Assembly (NCBI GenBank): GCA_018266775.1
Contig: JAFDZS010000002.1
Location: 31,730-80,440, forward strand
Source: Bacteroidota bacterium
GTDB taxonomy: Bacteria; Bacteroidota; Bacteroidia; Chitinophagales; Chitinophagaceae
Length of the DNA: 48,711 nt
Reading direction: 5' to 3'
Shown in pieces: positions 6,474 through 16,308 of this stretch (its first letter is position 1; every line of letters starts with the position of its first letter). A model generated the notes under the pieces. The model ran no database searches, was not told the DNA's origin, and saw nothing but the letters and a program-made list of their open reading frames with translations. Both the position numbers and the translations under genes were made by a program.

Positions 6474-9359
6474 ATGAAAAAATGTTTTTTATTTATTGGG
6501 TTACCTGTATTATTAATTACTTTATGTAATACAGTTTATTCCCAAACGCAAAAAATTACTCCTTCAGGGCCGGAAAGCCAGGAATTTGTAATTTCCCCTA
6601 CTGTTGTTGATAAAGCAACAAAAGAAAATACCTCAGTAAAACTAATTCCTACAACAAAAAGTGCCACCACAAGTTCGTTCAGCGATGCACCGGATATAAG
6701 GATTTTGCCTACTACACACATGCAGGCTTCACCAAATATCTGCATTAATAAAAAAGACCCCAACAATATTGTAGTTACCAGCGAAGCACTGATCAGTACA
6801 TTTAACTGGGGCACTGCATATTATTATTCAACCAATGGCGGTACTACGTGGAATGGAAGTGAAAACCTTTCTTCAGATCATGGAAGGCCAAACCCTTCTT
6901 TTGATGCAGCGAATAAAGCATTTAATGGCAGCGATTTCGGAAACACATTTATCAGAATGCAGTCGAGCAATAACGGTGGTGCCACATGGGGAAATTTAGT
7001 TGATGTTTATGGAGATATTACCGCAACACCGATTGTTCAGCATTCTGCTGCGGATAATGAGCCGCTTAGTCCTTATTCAGGAAATGTATATTCTGCATGG
7101 AGCATGCAAAACCACATTTCTGGCTTAAGCACACATATTTTATTTGCAAGAAGTACCGATCATGGTTTAACATTTACATCACCTGTTACATTAAAACCAA
7201 TAGGTAATGGTGGCGGCACGGGTGCCAATGTGCAAACAGGCCCTAACGGTGAAGTTTATGTATGCTGGAATGATCGGGACTGGTGGGATAATCCACTACC
7301 TTATAAAGGTGTCGGCTTTTGCAGGTCTCTTGATGGCGGCGTGACTTTTACTCCATACACCAGGATAGCCAATTATACAGGAGTTAGAACAGCAATAGCA
7401 CCAGACCCTGCATTTAATAATACAATTGTTGAGGGACATCCTACAATGGCGGTAGATAAATCACTGAATGCGCACCGGGGAAGAATTTATTTATGCAGCA
7501 ACGTTAAAGAAAATAATACGGGTAAAGCAATAGTACAGGTTTGCTTTTCTGACGATAAAGGAAATAGCTGGAGCCAACCTCTTACAGTAAGTATACCGCA
7601 GGGATTACAAAATTTCAATCCCCGAATTGCTGTAGATGATTGTTCCGGCGATATTTGGGTAGTTTATTACAGTTTCGATGGTGCTTCAGGATTTGATACC
7701 AATACTTATTTAGCCCATTCAAGCGATGGAGGTATAACATGGGAAAATCAAAAAGTGAGTGATGTAAGCCATGTTACTGCACCTATTAATAACAACCAGT
7801 TTGCCACCGGCTATGCCGGCTGGTATATTGGCGTCGCTGCTTACCAGGGAAAAGTGTACCCAGTGTGGAGTGATAACAGAAGTGGTAACTGGCAGTTATA
7901 TTGCTCTCCAATCACAACTACCCCATGTACACCACCGGCTGCCATATGGCCGAAGGTATATAGTTATGCAAGAATGCCTTTTGCTCTTATAAAAGACTTA
8001 TCTGGAAATTATTGTGTAAAATTTGGTGGGGTATCGGGAACCTTTCAACAAATTAATCATCAAGGAAATTTTCCCCCATCAACTGATGCATTTGATGATA
8101 TCAGTTTTCATTATAACAGTTCAGGTGTTACCAATTGGTATATTGAGCATATTTTATCTAATCCTTCAGTAACTCCTGTGTACAAAGATCCATGTTTTGC
8201 CAGTTCAGATGGAAATTTACAATGGACTGGTTATCCTAACGATGTTTATACAAATTTAAGTTCTGGGCTTCCTTCTTCCGGCCCCGGAGCTATTCCCTCA
8301 CCCACAGGCCAGGTTCTTGTTGCAGAAGTTAATCCCAATGAATTTATTATCAAGGGTGCAGGTTCAGTTACAGTGTATATATCTAATGTGGCTACAAGTA
8401 CAATTAATGGCATTGATCCTGCAATTACTAAATTCAATCCCTTAACTAATCATTTATTTGTTTTAAGTAAAACACAAAACCAGCTTTTGGTAAACGTTTA
8501 CAGTTTAAGTGGCGGAATTCTTACTCCTATTCCTGCAAACCCAATTTCCGGTACTTCTCCTTCCTTTATACAAGTTGATAACAGTGATAAAATTTATTAT
8601 GTTGATAATAATGTTCTCAATCAATATGATTATACCAATACTGTAAATCCTTCAACGCCTGTTGTAATTCCAAATTTTACCAACAGTAATATTTATGGGT
8701 TGTATTCAAATAATCCCAATACTGAAGACCGCTGTTTGGTAGTAAATAAAGTTGAAGAAAGAATATATTCGCTGGATTTTACCAGCCTGACCAGTAAACA
8801 TTTAAGCGCCTTCAACCTTCCTTATAATTCAATTGATCCATCATCTCAATATTTAGGTTACAATTTCTATTATGCATACGAAGGGAACTACGTATACATT
8901 GCTGGTGCAACAAAATATGGAGTGGGAACAAGTGATTTACAAATTGGCACACAGTTAATTCCTGCCCTCAGTACCAACGGGCATTCAGTGTTCTTTACAA
9001 AGTTAGATATAACACAGGATTTTACTTTTAGAATGGCCACTAACCCAATTGCTTCAAGTTTACCTGTAGGTTTGAACCATGAAAGTTCTATTATCAGCGC
9101 AACATCCACGTCTGATTTTATTATTTCACCCAATCCGGTTGGAAATATGCTTAAACTTACTATCAACGACAGTTTAATTGCAGCACATAAAGTTGTTGAA
9201 GTTAAAATTTATGATTCAAGAGGTTCGTTAATCAAACAAATCAGCCAAACCAGTTCAATATTTTCTATCAGTACTGATAATTTAAAACCCGGGCTTTATT
9301 TTATTTCTTTTAAAAGCCAAAATGGAACGACTTATACCAAATCGTTTTTGAAAAATTAA
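6474..9359 (+). CDS. Secreted BNR/sialidase-like repeat protein with T9SS type A sorting domain
   Basis: A 961-residue secreted protein. Residues 1-23 are a signal peptide (MKKCFLFIGL...VYSQ). Residues about 60-490 hold at least six Asp-box/BNR-like motifs of the form S-x-D/N-x-G-x-T/S-W/F (STNGGTTW, SSNNGGATW, STDHGLTF, SLDGGVTF, SDDKGNSW, SSDGGITW), as in sialidase-type beta-propellers. The middle part is unassigned and may form a second propeller. The last 80 or so residues (from DFIISPNPVGN, with SRGSLIKQ and LKPGLYFISF, ending KSFLKN) are a type A C-terminal sorting domain directing export by T9SS. I see no sialidase catalytic set (FRIP, Arg triad), so the enzyme activity is unknown; binding or glycan degradation is possible. 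A strong terminator follows at 9384-9411. Confidence 0.85.
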   Translation: MKKCFLFIGLPVLLITLCNTVYSQTQKITPSGPESQEFVISPTVVDKATKENTSVKLIPTTKSATTSSFSDAPDIRILPTTHMQASPNICINKKDPNNIVVTSEALISTFNWGTAYYYSTNGGTTWNGSENLSSDHGRPNPSFDAANKAFNGSDFGNTFIRMQSSNNGGATWGNLVDVYGDITATPIVQHSAADNEPLSPYSGNVYSAWSMQNHISGLSTHILFARSTDHGLTFTSPVTLKPIGNGGGTGANVQTGPNGEVYVCWNDRDWWDNPLPYKGVGFCRSLDGGVTFTPYTRIANYTGVRTAIAPDPAFNNTIVEGHPTMAVDKSLNAHRGRIYLCSNVKENNTGKAIVQVCFSDDKGNSWSQPLTVSIPQGLQNFNPRIAVDDCSGDIWVVYYSFDGASGFDTNTYLAHSSDGGITWENQKVSDVSHVTAPINNNQFATGYAGWYIGVAAYQGKVYPVWSDNRSGNWQLYCSPITTTPCTPPAAIWPKVYSYARMPFALIKDLSGNYCVKFGGVSGTFQQINHQGNFPPSTDAFDDISFHYNSSGVTNWYIEHILSNPSVTPVYKDPCFASSDGNLQWTGYPNDVYTNLSSGLPSSGPGAIPSPTGQVLVAEVNPNEFIIKGAGSVTVYISNVATSTINGIDPAITKFNPLTNHLFVLSKTQNQLLVNVYSLSGGILTPIPANPISGTSPSFIQVDNSDKIYYVDNNVLNQYDYTNTVNPSTPVVIPNFTNSNIYGLYSNNPNTEDRCLVVNKVEERIYSLDFTSLTSKHLSAFNLPYNSIDPSSQYLGYNFYYAYEGNYVYIAGATKYGVGTSDLQIGTQLIPALSTNGHSVFFTKLDITQDFTFRMATNPIASSLPVGLNHESSIISATSTSDFIISPNPVGNMLKLTINDSLIAAHKVVEVKIYDSRGSLIKQISQTSSIFSISTDNLKPGLYFISFKSQNGTTYTKSFLKN

Positions 9360-9383
9360 CCGTAAAAGCTGAGTAATCTGAAA

Positions 9384-9418
9384 AAACTGCTAAATTAATT
9401 TTTAGCAGTTTTTTTCAT
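9384..9418 (+). terminator. Rho-independent terminator of the BNR-repeat gene
   Basis: AAACTGCTAAA (9384-9394) pairs with TTTAGCAGTTT (9401-9411), followed by a run of T. It lies 25 nt after the stop at 9359. Confidence 0.85.
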
Positions 9419-9460
9419 TTTAGAAGAGTATCTTTATTCCCCATATCACCAAACTACCTT

Positions 9461-11959
9461 ATGCGAAAAGTAGTACGCCGTCTTTTACCATCAGGCTTTG
9501 TCTTTTTTTCTCTGGTGTTCTGTTGCCCTGTTTTACAGGCACAACAACTTTTTGCACAGGCTAAAAACGCAGCTGTTGTTCCCGCTCCTGTTGTTCACAA
9601 TTTTACTCCGGCTTATACTGATGTTTTTGGCGCTAAAAAAGCATTTATTACCAACATTGGCCAATATGGCCACCAGTTACCCGGCTTTGAATACCTCGGC
9701 TCCATTTACAGCGGTTATGAAGGCTTAGCCATGCCGGTATTATTTACCGGTAAGGGCATCATCTTTTTACAAAGAAAATTTAAAATGCCCGGCATACGTG
9801 ATGTGGAGCGTTGGGAACGTAAAGGCATGAGCGAAGATGAGATCAGGGAGAAAATTATTCCCCTTAATAAAACCGTGGCTATGGAATGGGTAAATGCCAA
9901 TGCCAACGCTGAGCGGCTGATGACTGACAGTACTTCTTTCTATTTTACCTATGGCACATTGAAAACACCTGCTGCCGGTTTTAAGAAAATGTTATGTAAA
10001 GATGTTTACCCCGGCATAGATATTTTGTATGACTTTACGACTACTGCCGAAGCCGGTTATCATTACAATATCATTGTTCACCCCGGTGCCGACATCAATA
10101 CATTGGCAATGCGTTTTACCGGTGATGTAACCGGTGTTAAGACAGATGCAAGAAACCGTTTACTGATCAGTTCTTCTATTAATACCATAATACAATCGGC
10201 CCCCGTTGCTTTTTATGAAGGCGAAAGAAAAAATAAATTGCCGGTAACTTTTCGTGTGGGGGGTAATACCGTTCAGTTTGTTTTACCTGCCAACAGGGAT
10301 AACAGCAAAACGATTATTATTGATCCATTTGTTACTGATATCAGCGGCGACCTCACCAGCACCAATAACAACTACAAGGGTAAGGCTAAAGACATTGATT
10401 TTGATTACCAGGGCAATGTTTATGTTTCCGGTGGTGGTGACGGCTCTGTACAAAAACTGGCGAAGTACGATGCCGGCGGAGCATTAAAATGGGTTTTCAG
10501 TGGCTCTTTAACCGTACCGGTTTGGACGTTTGGCGGTGCTGAAGGCGGCTGGGTGGTGGAAAAAATTTCAGGCAACGCTTTTGTCGGGCAGGGGTTACCG
10601 TCAGCAAGTGGTTTCCAGGTAATCCGTTTAACCACCAATGGTATTTATGATAATTATATTTCCACTGCCAACCCCAATTTTGGTGAAAACTGGAGGATGC
10701 TGTGGAATTGCAACGGCGGCACACCGCGTATACTGGTAGCCGGTGGTGGCGGTACCGCCAATAATGAACTGGCCATCATTGCACCACCCAATACCAACCC
10801 CACTCCTTCCAATATTTCTGGTTTAAGTGGCGGCCATAATGATATTTCTGATTTGGTGATTGACCCCTTAACGGAAGATATGTATAGTATTTTTTCCATT
10901 TCTGTATTGTCGCCCACATCAGACAGTAAAATATATAAGCATACACCTCCATACGCACCTTCCAATATTGCATGGACAGCGCTTACCGGTGTTTTCAATG
11001 TTAAAGAACCGTACAACCGGCCTTACCTTGGCGGTGGTTTAGATAACTCCAGCAATACCATTGCTATTAATGGCAATTACCTTTTTTATTGGGATGGCAT
11101 TAATTTAAGGGCTTTCAGCAAATCGACCGGTGCACTTACCGGCACACCGGTTACATTACCAGCAACAAGGGCGCTTATGTCTGGCGGTATATTTGCCGAT
11201 GAATGCGGTAATGTTTTTGTTGGCTATACCGGCAATACCATAAAAGTGTATAAGTTTGATGGCAACAGTTTTGATGATACTGCTGCACCCGATATCATCA
11301 TTAAAAATGCAGGTGCAGAATCTGTTTATGACATTACTTACGACCATGGTAAAAATATGATTTATGCCTGCGGCAGTAATTTTGTTGCCGCGGCAGATGT
11401 TTCTCAATATTGCACCCAGCAGGTTTATGATGTTGTTGTTACTGCAGATGTTAATACCCTGTCTGCTGCAGCAGTGTTAACCCCTGCACCGCCTGCCGGC
11501 TCCACCATCAGTTTTTCACTGTTCAATGGCAGCACTTTGATTACCACCAATACAACAGGAATATTCACCGGGCTGGCTACCGGTATTGTATACACTGTTA
11601 AGGCATATATTAATGAAGCCTGCAGCGGCACGCAGATTGTAAAAGATTTTACTTTTACCGGTCCGCCCCCGCCGGTTTTACCGCCTGGCATTTATGTACC
11701 CAGTGCATTTACACCCAATGGCGATGGCACCAACGATGTGCTGCGTGCCATTGTTTCCGGACTGAAAGAATTTCATTACTTTACTGTTTATAACCGCTAT
11801 GGACAGGTGGTATTTACCACTACCGACCCGGCAAATGGATGGGATGGTACTTTTGATGGGGTAAGGCAACATACCGGCAGTTTTGTATGGATGCTGGAAG
11901 TGGTGGATCAAACGGGAACGCTCATCAGGCAAAAGGGGAATGTAACGTTGATCAGGTAG
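9461..11959 (+). CDS. Gliding motility-associated C-terminal domain protein (T9SS type B cargo)
   Basis: An 832-residue secreted protein. Signal peptide about 1-27 (ending VLQAQ). Residues about 60-280 begin with AFITNIGQYG and match the pattern of the N-terminal domain often seen in such proteins (xFxxNxGQ; DUF7948-like), which commonly precedes SBBP/propeller repeats; residues 300-640 would be that propeller part. A fibronectin-like segment at about 650-735 is followed by the CHU_C domain (from VPSAFTPNGDGTNDV, with FTVYNRYGQVVF and GWDGTFDG, ending VTLIR), which targets proteins to the type IX system as type B cargo. Substrate unknown. The start ATG at 9461 follows the previous gene's terminator, so it has its own promoter. 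It ends 5 nt from the convergent gene at 11965. Confidence 0.88.
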   Translation: MRKVVRRLLPSGFVFFSLVFCCPVLQAQQLFAQAKNAAVVPAPVVHNFTPAYTDVFGAKKAFITNIGQYGHQLPGFEYLGSIYSGYEGLAMPVLFTGKGIIFLQRKFKMPGIRDVERWERKGMSEDEIREKIIPLNKTVAMEWVNANANAERLMTDSTSFYFTYGTLKTPAAGFKKMLCKDVYPGIDILYDFTTTAEAGYHYNIIVHPGADINTLAMRFTGDVTGVKTDARNRLLISSSINTIIQSAPVAFYEGERKNKLPVTFRVGGNTVQFVLPANRDNSKTIIIDPFVTDISGDLTSTNNNYKGKAKDIDFDYQGNVYVSGGGDGSVQKLAKYDAGGALKWVFSGSLTVPVWTFGGAEGGWVVEKISGNAFVGQGLPSASGFQVIRLTTNGIYDNYISTANPNFGENWRMLWNCNGGTPRILVAGGGGTANNELAIIAPPNTNPTPSNISGLSGGHNDISDLVIDPLTEDMYSIFSISVLSPTSDSKIYKHTPPYAPSNIAWTALTGVFNVKEPYNRPYLGGGLDNSSNTIAINGNYLFYWDGINLRAFSKSTGALTGTPVTLPATRALMSGGIFADECGNVFVGYTGNTIKVYKFDGNSFDDTAAPDIIIKNAGAESVYDITYDHGKNMIYACGSNFVAAADVSQYCTQQVYDVVVTADVNTLSAAAVLTPAPPAGSTISFSLFNGSTLITTNTTGIFTGLATGIVYTVKAYINEACSGTQIVKDFTFTGPPPPVLPPGIYVPSAFTPNGDGTNDVLRAIVSGLKEFHYFTVYNRYGQVVFTTTDPANGWDGTFDGVRQHTGSFVWMLEVVDQTGTLIRQKGNVTLIR

Positions 11960-11964
11960 AAAGG

Positions 11965-13041
11965 CTATGCGTTTTCTTTATTAATTAACCCGCCATTCGC
12001 ATACGTTTCTATGCGGAGTAAATTACCATCCGGCTTGTAGATATACAAAGTACCATTGCCGTTTGTTAATGTGCCTTTCTCCACTGCTTCATCAAATTTA
12101 TTGAAGTTGGACAGTACGGTATAAGGTTTATCATCTTTATATATTCTTTCGCTCCACAAGTGACCATTTGCATGAAAAAAAGTCATTTTTCCATCCAGCA
12201 TTCCTTGTATGATGTGTGCAATCCAAAATAGTTTTCCATTTTCATAAAACCGCTTCGTTATAAATACTTCATTGTCCTGTATGATCCTGTTGGCATCAAT
12301 GCGTCTTTCTTCTGCATCATTTTCATGTAGATAATCGAACGACTGAACGAAAAAATTTCTGGTGTCGCTATTCAGGTATTGCACCCAGTTAGGTGTATTT
12401 TCACCCCGCATCCATACCAAACGTGCCAGCAAATAGCCAAACATCCTGTTGTTGATGCAGCCAAGGCGTCTTACCTTCCAGTATGAATAACGATAAGTAC
12501 CCCACTGCGAAGTTCTGATAAAAATATTAGTCATTAAAATACCGAACCCAAACAGCGCCATAGCTATTTCGTTCATATGCACATTATAAAAACTGAAGGT
12601 ATTTTCGTGTTTAAGTTTAATGTATACCAATCGCGATGCTAAATCCACAAATGACTTATCGAAATCATTCAGTTCTTCCGCAAAAATCTGTACCTGGTAA
12701 GGGGGTTCATGATCATCGTAACCATCTGCTGCATCTACTGCATCGGCATTCGCATTTGATGCAGCGGGTGCGGCATCCAGGTCAATCTCATCGTTCCAGA
12801 TAATTGTGGTGGTTACCAATTGTGCATCCAACTGGATAAAGTTGCAGATATACTGCACAAAATAATCGATGGCTTCATGGCTGTTAAAGGAAGTGTATTC
12901 AAAACGGCAATCCGCAGGGATCAATATTTTTTTGCTCCGTACAAAAACGCTGCCCAGTCTTTGTTCAAACCAAACCAGCGCATCATCAATCCATTCTTTG
13001 TCGTACGTTTCAACAGGGCATTCTGTTCTGCTGTATTTCAT
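11965..13041 (-). CDS. MORN-like repeat protein, hypothetical
   Basis: A 358-residue protein without signal peptide. Residues about 1-170 are unassigned and contain an acidic, Ala/Asp-rich low-complexity insert (about 90-112). The C-terminal third (about 260-355) has repeats of the type FYENGKLFW, FFHANGHLWSERIY and YKPDGNLLRIETYANG, which match the MORN_2 variant found in YwqK-type proteins. These bind unknown partners; some are annotated as antitoxin or immunity proteins. It starts 18 nt after the stop of fabD on the same strand and is probably co-transcribed with it. The link to fatty-acid synthesis is positional only. Confidence 0.75.
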   Translation of the reverse strand: MKYSRTECPVETYDKEWIDDALVWFEQRLGSVFVRSKKILIPADCRFEYTSFNSHEAIDYFVQYICNFIQLDAQLVTTTIIWNDEIDLDAAPAASNANADAVDAADGYDDHEPPYQVQIFAEELNDFDKSFVDLASRLVYIKLKHENTFSFYNVHMNEIAMALFGFGILMTNIFIRTSQWGTYRYSYWKVRRLGCINNRMFGYLLARLVWMRGENTPNWVQYLNSDTRNFFVQSFDYLHENDAEERRIDANRIIQDNEVFITKRFYENGKLFWIAHIIQGMLDGKMTFFHANGHLWSERIYKDDKPYTVLSNFNKFDEAVEKGTLTNGNGTLYIYKPDGNLLRIETYANGGLINKENA

Positions 13042-13059
13042 GGGTACAAACTTTCGGAT

Positions 13060-13950
13060 TTAGCTTACTCCATTTACCACCATTTCTTTATTTATTTTTT
13101 GCACCAGGCCCTGTAATACTTTTCCCGGCCCGGCCTCAGTAAATTGTGTGGCGCCATCTGCAACCATGGATTGTACACTTTGTGTCCACCTAACGGCTCC
13201 GGTTAACTGGTCAATTAAGTTTTGTTTAATGGCTGCTGCATCAGTCACTGCTTTTGCCACCACATTTTGATATACCGGGCAAGAGGGTGTATTAAATGTT
13301 GCCGCTTCAATTGCTGCGGCCAGTTCCTGCTTTGCCGGTAACATCAACGGACTGTGGAAGGCGCCGCCCACCGGTAATACCAATGCCCGTTTTGCACCAG
13401 CAGCTTTCATACGTTCGCAGGCAACTTCTATCCCTTTAAGTGAACCACTAATTACCAATTGGCCAGGACAATTGTAGTTGGCTGCCACCACCACTTCATT
13501 GGTTTCTGCGGATACTGCTGCGCATATTTCTTCTACCTTTTCATCTGCCAGTGCCAATACTGCGGCCATGGTGGATGGTGTTTGTTCGCAGGCTTTCTGC
13601 ATAGCTTTTGCCCTGATGGAAACCAGCTTTAACGCTTCCTCAAAACTTAAGGTATTATTGGCCACCAGGGCAGAAAATTCACCGAGTGAATGACCGGCCA
13701 CCATATCGGGTTGTGCCCCTTCAATGGTTTTATACGCCACTACCGAATGCAGGAATACTGCGGGTTGTGTTACATTGGTTTGTTTAAGGTCTTCATCAGT
13801 TCCTGTAAACATGATGCTGGCGATATCAAAACCCAGGATATCATTGGCCTGGATGAATAATTCTTTTGCGAGTGGATTATTATCGTACAGGTTTTTACCC
13901 ATTCCACTGAATTGAGATCCCTGCCCGGGGAATATATAAGCATGCTTCAT
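13060..13950 (-). CDS. fabD: Malonyl-CoA:ACP transacylase
   Basis: Transfers malonyl from CoA to acyl-carrier protein, the entry step of type II fatty-acid synthesis in the cytosol. The 296-residue length is typical. FPGQGSQ at 7-13 is the oxyanion-hole region, Ser88 in GHSLGE (86-91) is the nucleophile, Arg113 in SIRAKAMQ binds the malonyl carboxylate, and His199 in GGAFHSPLM is the catalytic base. The start ATG at 13948-13950 gives the expected MKHAYIFPGQ N-terminus. It is divergent from the Uma2 gene and followed by the MORN-like gene 18 nt downstream. fabI lies elsewhere in the window (35113-35937). Confidence 0.97.
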   Translation of the reverse strand: MKHAYIFPGQGSQFSGMGKNLYDNNPLAKELFIQANDILGFDIASIMFTGTDEDLKQTNVTQPAVFLHSVVAYKTIEGAQPDMVAGHSLGEFSALVANNTLSFEEALKLVSIRAKAMQKACEQTPSTMAAVLALADEKVEEICAAVSAETNEVVVAANYNCPGQLVISGSLKGIEVACERMKAAGAKRALVLPVGGAFHSPLMLPAKQELAAAIEAATFNTPSCPVYQNVVAKAVTDAAAIKQNLIDQLTGAVRWTQSVQSMVADGATQFTEAGPGKVLQGLVQKINKEMVVNGVS

Positions 13951-14002
13951 TCGTTAAACAGTTTTATCAAAAATAAATTTAAATTTGAGTAAATTTACAA
14001 GG

Positions 14003-14542
14003 ATGGAGTTAAGTACCAAAATATTTGAACCTGAGCGTTACACTTACAACGATTATAAGTTGTGGAATGGCGATTGGGAATTGGTAAATGGCTATCCTTA
14101 TGCAATGAGCCCGTCACCAAAACGGGAACATCAATGGTATAATACTGTTTTTGCTGCAGAAGTGCGTTTTAAGTTAAAAGAAAATAATGTTACGTGCAAT
14201 TGTGATGTTTATACAGAATTGGACTGGATTGTTAATGATAACACTGTTGTAAAACCTGACTGCATGGTTGTTTGCGGTGAATTCAGGGAAGATTACCTCA
14301 CCTTTCCCCCACAACTGATTTTAGAAGTAACTTCTCATTCCACAAGATTACGTGACAGGAATACCAAGTTTACTTTGTATGAAATGTATGGCGTAAAGTA
14401 TTACCTGATTGCAGATTGTGATACTAAAAAAATTGAAATTTTTGAGTTGATTGATAATAAGTATAAACAAACAGATGGTATGCAGTTCAATTTAACGCCT
14501 TCCTGTTTATTTACACTTGATGCACAGTCATTATTTCCTTAA
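14003..14542 (+). CDS. Uma2-family (DUF820) restriction endonuclease-like protein
   Basis: A 179-residue protein of the Uma2/DUF820 family, which has a PD-(D/E)XK nuclease fold. Visible family features: the N-terminal [18 protein letters not shown] segment with the conserved Glu, [21 protein letters not shown] (the PD motif, Asp) and the [15 protein letters not shown] segment, where ILEV supplies the second acid and the downstream Arg/Lys replaces the canonical Lys position. The biological role of the family is not established; members are common and often multi-copy. The frame is open to a TTG at 13985, but ATG 14003, preceded by ACAAGG, is the better start. Its 3' end overlaps folE by 4 bp (convergent). 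Confidence 0.85.
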   Translation: MELSTKIFEPERYTYNDYKLWNGDWELVNGYPYAMSPSPKREHQWYNTVFAAEVRFKLKENNVTCNCDVYTELDWIVNDNTVVKPDCMVVCGEFREDYLTFPPQLILEVTSHSTRLRDRNTKFTLYEMYGVKYYLIADCDTKKIEIFELIDNKYKQTDGMQFNLTPSCLFTLDAQSLFP

Positions 14543-15135
14543 TGCAGTTTTGCGCTGATCAGTTTTACAAATTCACTCCTGGTTTCATTCTTTTCAAATT
14601 CTCCCCAAAATGCAGAGGTGGTGGTTACTGAATTTTGTTTTTGCACACCACGCATCATCATACATAAATGAGAGGCTTCTATAACCACGGCCACACCCAG
14701 CGGGTTCAGTGTTTCTTTGATGGACGTTAAGATTTGATGCGTTAACCGTTCCTGTACCTGCAGGCGCCTGCTGAATACATCCACCACACGGGCAATTTTA
14801 CTTAAGCCGGTGATATAACCATTGGGGATGTAAGCAATATGCGCTTTGCCATAAAACGGCAGCATGTGGTGTTCGCACATGCTGTACAGCTCAATATCTT
14901 TTACAATCACCATTTCACTTACTTCTTCGTGAAACTTGGCCGATTCTAAAATGGCGTTGGCATCCATTTTATATCCCTGCGTTAAAAACTGCATGGCTTT
15001 GGCCACACGTTCAGGCGTTTTTATCAATCCTTCTCTTTCTGCATCTTCACCCAGTAACTGCAGGGTGCTTTTATAATTATTGATGAGCCCGCCGGTGATT
15101 TGCTCATCATATTGTTCTGCTTTTGAATAAGCCAT
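14539..15135 (-). CDS. folE: GTP cyclohydrolase I
   Basis: Converts GTP to 7,8-dihydroneopterin triphosphate, the first step of folate, queuosine and biopterin routes. 198 residues, standard bacterial length. Zinc ligands are Cys87 and His90 ([10 protein letters not shown], 85-94) and Cys158 in SHLCMMMRG; the following Gln-rich [16 protein letters not shown] is the family signature. Upstream on the same strand are two 6-pyruvoyl-tetrahydropterin-synthase-like genes, which use its product; the nearer ends 20 nt before it, so folE is the last gene of a pterin operon. Confidence 0.97.
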   Translation of the reverse strand: MAYSKAEQYDEQITGGLINNYKSTLQLLGEDAEREGLIKTPERVAKAMQFLTQGYKMDANAILESAKFHEEVSEMVIVKDIELYSMCEHHMLPFYGKAHIAYIPNGYITGLSKIARVVDVFSRRLQVQERLTHQILTSIKETLNPLGVAVVIEASHLCMMMRGVQKQNSVTTTSAFWGEFEKNETRSEFVKLISAKLH

Positions 15136-15155
15136 GTTTTGGTTTGATTTTATTT

Positions 15156-15572
15156 TTATAATACCGGATATTCAACAAAATTTCTTTCCGTTTCATACAA
15201 CCTGATCTGGAGGTCAAAACTACTATCAATTTTTTCTCTTAATATCCTGTAGATGACAATTACGATATTTTCTGCCGTTGGATTCAGGTTTTTAAACTCC
15301 ACTGTATCTTCATTCAGGTTTTTATGGTCAAATCTTTCTATCACATTTTCTTTCACCAGGTCGCTCAGCAATTTCAGATCGTATACATAGCCGGTAACAG
15401 GGTCGGGTTCGCCCACCACTTTTACAATCAGTACATAATTATGGCCATGATAATGGGGATTGTTGCATTTACCAAACACCTTTTCATTCATTGCATCATC
15501 CCACAAAGGATTGTGCAGGCGGTGCGCTGCATTAAAGTTCTCTTTCCTGTAAACGGCAACTTTATTATTCAT
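15156..15572 (-). CDS. 6-pyruvoyl-tetrahydropterin synthase / 6-carboxytetrahydropterin synthase-like, copy 1
   Basis: A 138-residue member of the PTPS/QueD family, which converts dihydroneopterin triphosphate to 6-pyruvoyl- or 6-carboxy-tetrahydropterin. Zinc histidines are His17 (FNAAHRL), His42 and His44 (YHGHNY); the catalytic Cys is Cys36 in FGKCNN; the substrate Glu lies in LYETERN near the C-terminus. The open frame reaches a GTG at 15587, but ATG 15572 gives a length identical to the neighbouring paralogue. It is in the same strand run as folE. Which product it makes cannot be decided from sequence. Confidence 0.9.
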   Translation of the reverse strand: MNNKVAVYRKENFNAAHRLHNPLWDDAMNEKVFGKCNNPHYHGHNYVLIVKVVGEPDPVTGYVYDLKLLSDLVKENVIERFDHKNLNEDTVEFKNLNPTAENIVIVIYRILREKIDSSFDLQIRLYETERNFVEYPVL

Positions 15573-15826
15573 AACTGTTACTAACACAAAAAATACAGAA
15601 TGGTTGAAATGATTTATCCTTACTGTACAATTTTATTGATAAGGTAAATTCAGCACATCTTTTGCTGAAGGCTAAACCGGTCAATCTTTTTTACCGGCTA
15701 ATACTCATACAGGCATGTAAACAAAATGTGGTATGAATAGTATAACAGAAGTCTGCTGTTTAAACACTTCAGCCAATGCAAGTGAATTACAATTAAAATT
15801 AGGGATTGTTCATTGTTACGCAAAAC

Positions 15827-16243
15827 TTAATTTCCGTAGTACTCCACGTAAATCTTGGGCGTTTCGGTAAGCTTGAGGCAATGCAGTTGTACACCTTTGG
15901 GCAGGTGCGGCTCCAACTGCTTCCAGATGGCGATAACCAGGTTTTCAATAGAACACATTTTGCCCGCCATAAAATCAACATCGAGGTTCAGGTTTTTATG
16001 ATCCAGCTTTTCGATAACATGCTCATTTACAATTATACTCAGCTTCTTTACGTCGTATACAAAACCAGTGTCAGGGTCGGGATCGCCCTTGATGGTTACA
16101 TTCAGTTCAAAGTTATGCCCATGCCAGTTTTCATTGGCACATTTGCCAAAAACTTCCTCGTTCTTTTCACGGCTCCAGTTGGGGTTATAGAGCTTATGCG
16201 CCGCATTAAAATGTTCTACCCGGGTAATGTACACCATCCTCAT
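15827..16243 (-). CDS. 6-pyruvoyl-tetrahydropterin synthase-like, copy 2
   Basis: A second 138-residue PTPS/QueD-family protein. It keeps every key residue: His16 (FNAAHKL), Cys35 (FGKCAN), His41/His43 (WHGHNF) and the C-terminal Glu (LTETPK). Identity with copy 1 is moderate by eye (shared PDPxTGx[21 protein letters not shown]), so the duplication is old and the two probably have different jobs, for instance queuosine precursor versus a tetrahydrobiopterin-type product. A 254-nt gap separates the two, so they may be transcribed separately. Divergent from mqnB. Confidence 0.9.
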   Translation of the reverse strand: MRMVYITRVEHFNAAHKLYNPNWSREKNEEVFGKCANENWHGHNFELNVTIKGDPDPDTGFVYDVKKLSIIVNEHVIEKLDHKNLNLDVDFMAGKMCSIENLVIAIWKQLEPHLPKGVQLHCLKLTETPKIYVEYYGN

Positions 16244-16308
16244 TCAAAATTTCCGCAAAGGTAAACCGTAAATACTGAAATATGAAGGGTAAATCCGACT
16301 TTTGCAGT

